DNA from: Actinomycetes bacterium
GTDB taxonomy: Bacteria > Actinomycetota > Actinomycetes > Mycobacteriales > Mycobacteriaceae
Length of the DNA: 8,774 nt
Direction of reading: 5' to 3'
Assembly: GCA_023416315.1 (NCBI GenBank)
Contig: JAEZIA010000336.1
Span: 1-8,774, forward strand
Within the stretch, counting starts at the first letter, position 1. Each line of letters begins with the position of its first letter. This document shows, in pieces, positions 5,472 through 8,774 of this stretch. A program made the position numbers and the translations under genes. Under the pieces are notes generated by a model. It saw nothing but the letters and a program-made list of their open reading frames with translations, had not been told where the DNA came from and made no database searches.

Positions 5472-6287
5472 GTGACCGCGACCATGGACCGTCCGACCGA
5501 AGAAGCCCCGTCCGGCGGCGAGGTGCCGCTCGTCGAGCTCAAGGACGTGTGCAAGACCTACGGCAACATCACCGCGCTCAAGGACATTTCGCTGCGGGTT
5601 CACGCCGGCCAGGTGACCGGCATCCTCGGTGACAACGGCGCGGGCAAGTCGACACTGATCAAGATCATCGCGGGGCTACATCAGCCGACCGAGGGTGAGC
5701 TGCTGGTCGACGGTGAGCCGACGAAGTTCACCTCACCCGCCGACGCCCTCGCCAAGGGCATCGCAACGGTCTACCAGAACCTCGCCGTCGTCCCGCTGAT
5801 GCCGGTGTGGCGAAACTTCTTCCTGGGTCAGGAGATTCGGAAGAAAAGCTTCCCGTGGGCACTGGATGCCAACGCGATGCGGGCGACCACGCTGACCGAG
5901 CTGGCCAAGATGGGAATCGATCTGCCCGACGTCGATGTCCCGATCGGCACGCTATCCGGCGGCCAGCGGCAGTGCGTGGCGATCGCGCGGGCGGTGTTCT
6001 TCGGTGCCCGCGTGCTGATCCTCGACGAGCCGACCGCTGCGCTCGGCGTCAAGCAGTCCGGCGTGGTACTCAAGTACATCACCGCCGCCAAAGAGGCCGG
6101 GTTCGGCGTCGTGTTCATCACGCACAACCCGCACCACGCGCACATGGTCGGCGACCATTTCGTGTTGCTCAACCGCGGCCGCCAGAAGCTGGACTGCACC
6201 TACGACGACATCACCCTGGAGCACCTCACCCAGCAGATGGCCGGCGGCGACGAGCTCGAGGCACTGTCCCACGAGCTCGGCCGCTGA
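5472..6287 (+). CDS. Sugar ABC transporter ATP-binding protein, single-domain (FrcA-like)
   Basis: A 271-residue cytoplasmic ATPase with one complete nucleotide-binding domain: Walker A GDNGAGKST (53-61), Q-loop Gln102 in VYQN, signature LSGGQ (161-165), Walker B VLILDE (181-186), and switch His218 in ITHN. The sequence after Walker B, PTAALGVKQS, is typical of ribose/fructose-type (CUT2) ATPases. Most CUT2 ATPases, such as RbsA and XylG, are about 500 residues with two fused domains. This one has a single domain, like FrcA of the rhizobial fructose importer, so two copies would be needed per transporter. The GTG start at 5472 follows GAGAGAGAAG; an in-frame ATG at 5484 is a possible alternative. 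The gene ends directly against the convergent nitroreductase-family gene with no spacer. Confidence 0.92.
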   Translation: MTATMDRPTEEAPSGGEVPLVELKDVCKTYGNITALKDISLRVHAGQVTGILGDNGAGKSTLIKIIAGLHQPTEGELLVDGEPTKFTSPADALAKGIATVYQNLAVVPLMPVWRNFFLGQEIRKKSFPWALDANAMRATTLTELAKMGIDLPDVDVPIGTLSGGQRQCVAIARAVFFGARVLILDEPTAALGVKQSGVVLKYITAAKEAGFGVVFITHNPHHAHMVGDHFVLLNRGRQKLDCTYDDITLEHLTQQMAGGDELEALSHELGR

Positions 6288-6803
6288 CTAACGCGGCGTC
6301 AGCGCGAACAGCCGCAACTCCCGGTCGGTGCGGGTGCGGTACGCCTGGTACATCGGGTAGGCCAGGAAGCGGGCAAGGCCGGCCTCACGCTCCGGGCCGG
6401 TCAGCAACGCCGCGGTCACCGGGATCTCGATGCCATTGATGGCCACGACGGCCTCCGGATTGGCGATCAGGTTCAGGCTCCACGCCGGGTGATGCTGCTG
6501 GCCGAAGTTGCTGCCGAGCACCAGCAGGCGCTCACCGTCACGCAGGTAGCTCAGTGCCGACAGCCGGGGCTGGCCGGACTTGCGGCCGGTCGTGGTCAGC
6601 AGCAGTTCGGGCATCGAGGTCGGGCCGAACAGGGTGTATTTGCCCTTGGTGGCGCGCAACACCCGGCGATCCAGCGGGACCAAGGCCTTGACCATGCGCG
6701 ATCCGATCGCGGTCGAGGCGAGCGCGAACACCGGCTTGAACAGCGGCGAGATGTCTTCTCGCCCCCAGTGACCGTCGGGAAAGGTGTGCGGCATGTCTGC
6801 CAT
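6288..6803 (-). CDS. Deazaflavin (F420)-dependent nitroreductase-family protein (Ddn-like)
   Basis: The 171-residue protein matches the Ddn/FDOR family: LLLTTTGRKSGQPR (67-80) followed by YLRDGERLLVLGSNFG (86-101) and HPAWSLNLIANPEAVV (105-120). These segments form the split beta-barrel and cofactor site that in M. tuberculosis Ddn binds F420, the cofactor that activates nitroimidazoles. Family members reduce or bind quinones, unsaturated compounds or aflatoxin-like lactones; the substrate here is unknown. It is about 20 residues longer than Ddn at the N-terminus. It is the last of four minus-strand genes, 32 bp behind the Gfo/Idh gene, and may be co-transcribed with them, although no strong ribosome binding site is visible. 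The ATG at 6803 was chosen; an in-frame ATG three codons later is equally possible. A role in the sugar pathway is not evident. Confidence 0.87.
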   Translation of the reverse strand: MADMPHTFPDGHWGREDISPLFKPVFALASTAIGSRMVKALVPLDRRVLRATKGKYTLFGPTSMPELLLTTTGRKSGQPRLSALSYLRDGERLLVLGSNFGQQHHPAWSLNLIANPEAVVAINGIEIPVTAALLTGPEREAGLARFLAYPMYQAYRTRTDRELRLFALTPR

Positions 6804-6835
6804 CGTGCCCGATCAGCGGCCGATGCAGAACCCGT

Positions 6836-7813
6836 TCAGCGCGGTGACATTCCGGCCGCGCGGTAGGCGGCATCGACGTAGTGCATGTTCGCCACGGCGT
6901 CCTCAACACCGATCGGTAGCGGCGCGCCATCAAGAACATGCGCGGCGAACGCCTCCAGTTGGTAGGTGTACGACGGGCGGGTGCCCAGGTGTTCGGTCCG
7001 GATGCCGCCCGGCGTGCGGATCGTGATCCGGTCGTCGATATGCGGCTTGATGAAGTCGTGCGCCAGTGCATCGCCTTTGGTGCCGACCACCGTGATCGTG
7101 AACGAAAACGCTTCTGCGGTCATGGTGTTGGCGCTGCAGCCGCTGGCACCCGACGGAAATCGCAGCTCGACATCACACCATTCGTCGACGCCGGGGCTGC
7201 GCTCGGACGCGTGTGCGGCGGTGATCGACGGCCTGCCCAACCCGAGCTCGCCCAGCTGACGCATGATATGCAGGCCGTAGCAGCCGAGGTCCATCAGCGC
7301 GCCGCCCGCCAACTCCAGCGACCACCGCGGGTCGTCGGCCGCCGGCGCCGGCATCGCCATCCGCACCTCGACGTGGCGGACCTCGCCGAGCTCACCGCCG
7401 GTGGCCAGTTCGAACATCCGCCTGCTCAGCGGATGGAACAGATAGTGGAAGCCTTCCAGCACGCTCACCCCGGCTGCCGTGGCGGCCTCGGCGACCGCCC
7501 GAGCCTCGGTGTGGTTGCGCGCGAACGGTTTCTCGGTCAGTACCGGCTTGCCGGCCTCGATCGCGGCGAGGTTCCACGGCGCGTGCAGGGCATTGGCCAG
7601 CGGGTTGTAGACCACGTCGACCTCGGGGTCGGCGATCAGGTCGGCATAGCTGCCCGCGACCCGCTCGACGCCGTAGGTGTCGGCGAACACCCGGGCGCGC
7701 TGGGGATCCTGGGCGGCCACCAGCACCAGCCGGTGGCCGAGATCTCTGGCCGGCCCGACGATGGCGTTCTCGGCGATTCGGGAGGCGCCGAGAACGCCGA
7801 TGCGCAAGCTCAT
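6836..7813 (-). CDS. Gfo/Idh/MocA-family NAD(P)-dependent oxidoreductase
   Basis: This 325-residue cytoplasmic dehydrogenase has an N-terminal Rossmann domain starting RIGVLGASRIAENAI, with the dinucleotide loop G6-x-x-G9-x-S-R-x-A14. The family motif EKPF follows (Glu94-Lys95-Pro96, Lys95 being the usual catalytic lysine). The C-terminal substrate domain carries GGALMDLGCYGLH (170-182) with conserved Asp175 and His182. The GASRIA loop and the VLEGFHYLFHP segment (118-128) recall the xylose/dihydrodiol dehydrogenase branch more than classical IolG, so the substrate may be a sugar or cyclitol hydroxyl other than C2 of myo-inositol. The ATG overlaps the stop of the IolE-like gene by 4 nt (ATGA), indicating translational coupling and a shared pathway. 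Reaction direction and exact substrate cannot be read from the sequence. Confidence 0.88.
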   Translation of the reverse strand: MSLRIGVLGASRIAENAIVGPARDLGHRLVLVAAQDPQRARVFADTYGVERVAGSYADLIADPEVDVVYNPLANALHAPWNLAAIEAGKPVLTEKPFARNHTEARAVAEAATAAGVSVLEGFHYLFHPLSRRMFELATGGELGEVRHVEVRMAMPAPAADDPRWSLELAGGALMDLGCYGLHIMRQLGELGLGRPSITAAHASERSPGVDEWCDVELRFPSGASGCSANTMTAEAFSFTITVVGTKGDALAHDFIKPHIDDRITIRTPGGIRTEHLGTRPSYTYQLEAFAAHVLDGAPLPIGVEDAVANMHYVDAAYRAAGMSPR

Positions 7814-8682
7814 GCCAGCACGCCGCCCACCGCGTTCTGTAGGTAGGCCACGCTGGCCAGCACGTCGCGCAGCGGGCCCTCGCCCTCGGGTTCGCCGTCG
7901 AGGATGGTGTCCTGTTCGAGCACGAACCAGCCGTCGAAGCCGTTGTCGCGCAATGCCGCAACGATCCCGGCGATGTCGACGTCACCGCTGCCGAGTGCGG
8001 TGTACATGCCCTTGCGCACCGCCTCGGTGTAGGTCAGTTCGCCGGACTGCACCCGCGCGGCGAGCGTCGCGTCGACATCCTTGAGGTGAGTGTGCGCGAT
8101 GCGGCCGGGCACCGAGCGGGCCAGTTGCAGCGGGTCGGTACCGCCGATCAACAGATGACCGGTGTCCAGACACAGCGAGATCGACGACCCGGCCAGCACC
8201 CTGGCCACCTCGTCGCCCTTCTCGACCATGGTGCCGACATGCGGGTGCAGCACCGCGGTGATGCCCCGCTCGGCGGCGGCCGCGGCGAGCCGGTCGAGGT
8301 TCGCCAGCAGCGTCGACCACTGGCCGTCGTCGAGCTCGGGTCGGGAGTCATACCCGTCGGTGCCGGTGGCCGCGGCGAGCACGAGCATCGAAGCGCCCGA
8401 TGCCACAAGGGATTCCAGCACACCGGCGATGTCGGGCACCGGGTCGTGGTCGGCGTCGTGCAGCAGCACCGGCGCAAAACTGCCGACGCAGCTCAGCTGG
8501 TACCTGCTCAGCAGTGCGGTCAAGGCGTGCGGGTCGGCGGGCAGGAAACCCTCGGGGCCCAGTTCGGTGGCGGACAGCCCCGCCCGGCCCATCTCGGCGA
8601 GCACCCGCTCGGGATCGAGCTGGTGACCCCACCCCGGCACCTCACATACACCCCAGGAAATCGGGGCACCGGCGATCTTCAC
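7810..8682 (-). CDS. Inosose dehydratase (IolE)-like TIM-barrel sugar isomerase/epimerase
   Basis: The 290-residue protein opens with IAGAPISWGVCEVPGWG and continues LSATELGPEGFLP, a start typical of actinobacterial IolE-like proteins. Further landmarks parallel B. subtilis IolE: HPHVGTMVE (146-154), CLDTGH (171-176), AHTHLKDVD (196-204), KGMYTALGSGDVDI (224-237) and GWFVLEQD (251-258). Candidate metal ligands are Glu154 or His148, Asp173, His199 and Glu256. IolE dehydrates 2-keto-myo-inositol, using a divalent metal, in inositol breakdown; relatives of similar length epimerise or eliminate other keto-sugars, so the exact reaction is open. The GTG start at 8682 overlaps the stop of the upstream gene (GTGA) and is preceded by a strong ribosome binding site. 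It is flanked by oxidoreductase genes on both sides in one operon, fitting an 'oxidise, then dehydrate or isomerise' pathway. Confidence 0.83.
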   Translation of the reverse strand: MKIAGAPISWGVCEVPGWGHQLDPERVLAEMGRAGLSATELGPEGFLPADPHALTALLSRYQLSCVGSFAPVLLHDADHDPVPDIAGVLESLVASGASMLVLAAATGTDGYDSRPELDDGQWSTLLANLDRLAAAAAERGITAVLHPHVGTMVEKGDEVARVLAGSSISLCLDTGHLLIGGTDPLQLARSVPGRIAHTHLKDVDATLAARVQSGELTYTEAVRKGMYTALGSGDVDIAGIVAALRDNGFDGWFVLEQDTILDGEPEGEGPLRDVLASVAYLQNAVGGVLA

Positions 8683-8774
8683 TGACGTACCTCCTCGATG
8701 CGGACCGGTGCGCCGCGACGCAGCGACTCGGTGGCGGCTTCGGCGATCCAGGCGACCTCGACGGCATCGGCCAC
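8679..8774 (-). CDS. Gfo/Idh-type oxidoreductase, C-terminal end (partial)
   Basis: Only the last 31 codons and the TGA lie in the window; the gene continues beyond the right edge. The visible part, VADAVEVAWIAEAATESLRR followed by GAPVRIEEVRQ, matches the typical C-terminus of Gfo/Idh/MocA dehydrogenases such as inositol 2-dehydrogenase. There a helix of the form 'DA..A..I..AA..S...G..V' is followed by a short final strand. Its stop overlaps the IolE-like start by 4 nt. A classical IolG partner for the IolE-like enzyme would fit here, but the fragment is too short to tell one Gfo/Idh subfamily from another. Confidence 0.6.
   Translation of the reverse strand: MADAVEVAWIAEAATESLRRGAPVRIEEVRQ
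8689..8696 (-). promoter_or_regulatory. Strong ribosome binding site of the IolE-like gene
   Basis: On the minus strand GAGGAGGT lies 6 nt before the GTG at 8682, inside the end of the upstream reading frame. It is an almost complete anti-16S match and supports GTG, rather than a later codon, as the start. Confidence 0.8.

Noticed and set aside
4316..5554. 412-codon open frame on the minus strand opposite the permease
   Set aside because: Its product is His/Arg/Gln-rich with no recognisable domain, typical of an antisense frame in GC-rich DNA, while the plus strand encodes a clear permease.
6938..7846. 302-codon plus-strand frame opposite the Gfo/Idh gene
   Set aside because: No domain features; shadow of a well-supported minus-strand dehydrogenase.
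8086..8685. 199-codon plus-strand frame opposite the IolE-like gene
   Set aside because: His/Gln/Gly/Arg-rich shadow frame; the minus strand has IolE landmarks and a strong ribosome binding site.

Overview
This is GC-rich actinobacterial DNA, most likely from a rapidly growing Mycobacterium (Mycolicibacterium) or a close relative. The pointers are tight operons with GTGA/ATGA overlaps, frequent GTG starts, a RibD-like reductase of the Rv2671 type, a deazaflavin (F420)-dependent nitroreductase-family protein, and a promoter spaced for leaderless translation. The assignment comes from protein recognition by eye; no database search was run.

Layout. The window opens in the last 42 codons of a GntR/UTRA-type regulator (to 131), followed by an AT-richer 221-bp spacer. 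Next is a two-gene plus-strand operon with a 4-nt overlap: an EmrB/QacA-type MFS exporter (353-1723) and a pyrimidine-reductase/RibD-C-domain protein (1720-2475). A hydroxypyruvate isomerase-like TIM-barrel gene runs on the minus strand (2469-3263) and overlaps the reductase tail to tail. It diverges from a complete plus-strand CUT2-type sugar/polyol ABC importer: lipoprotein binding protein (3388-4374), permease (4406-5464) and a single-domain ATPase (5472-6287). Abutting it tail to tail is a minus-strand operon that enters from beyond the right edge. In transcription order it holds the C-terminus of one Gfo/Idh-type oxidoreductase (8679-8774), an inosose dehydratase/IolE-like isomerase (7810-8682), a complete Gfo/Idh/MocA oxidoreductase (6836-7813) and a Ddn-family protein (6288-6803).

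How the genes fit together. From about 2470 to the right edge the window reads as a carbohydrate uptake and catabolism locus. The importer brings in a sugar or polyol, NAD(P)-dependent Gfo/Idh enzymes oxidise it, and two TIM-barrel enzymes dehydrate or isomerise the keto-product. The IolE-like protein, and an exact match (as I recall the consensus) to the Corynebacterium IolR operator upstream of the importer promoter, favour myo-inositol or a related cyclitol. The left third (exporter plus reductase) looks functionally separate.

The 124-bp divergent region 3264-3387 is the densest regulatory stretch: a candidate leaderless promoter for the isomerase, a candidate sigma-A-type promoter for the importer, an IolR-like box and a second perfect dyad. 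I saw no rRNA, tRNA, insertion sequence, CRISPR array or attachment site. No gene-free stretch exceeds 300 bases. Nothing in the window is clearly a new kind of system; the points of interest are the regulatory sites, the single-domain CUT2 ATPase and the unusual enzyme set.
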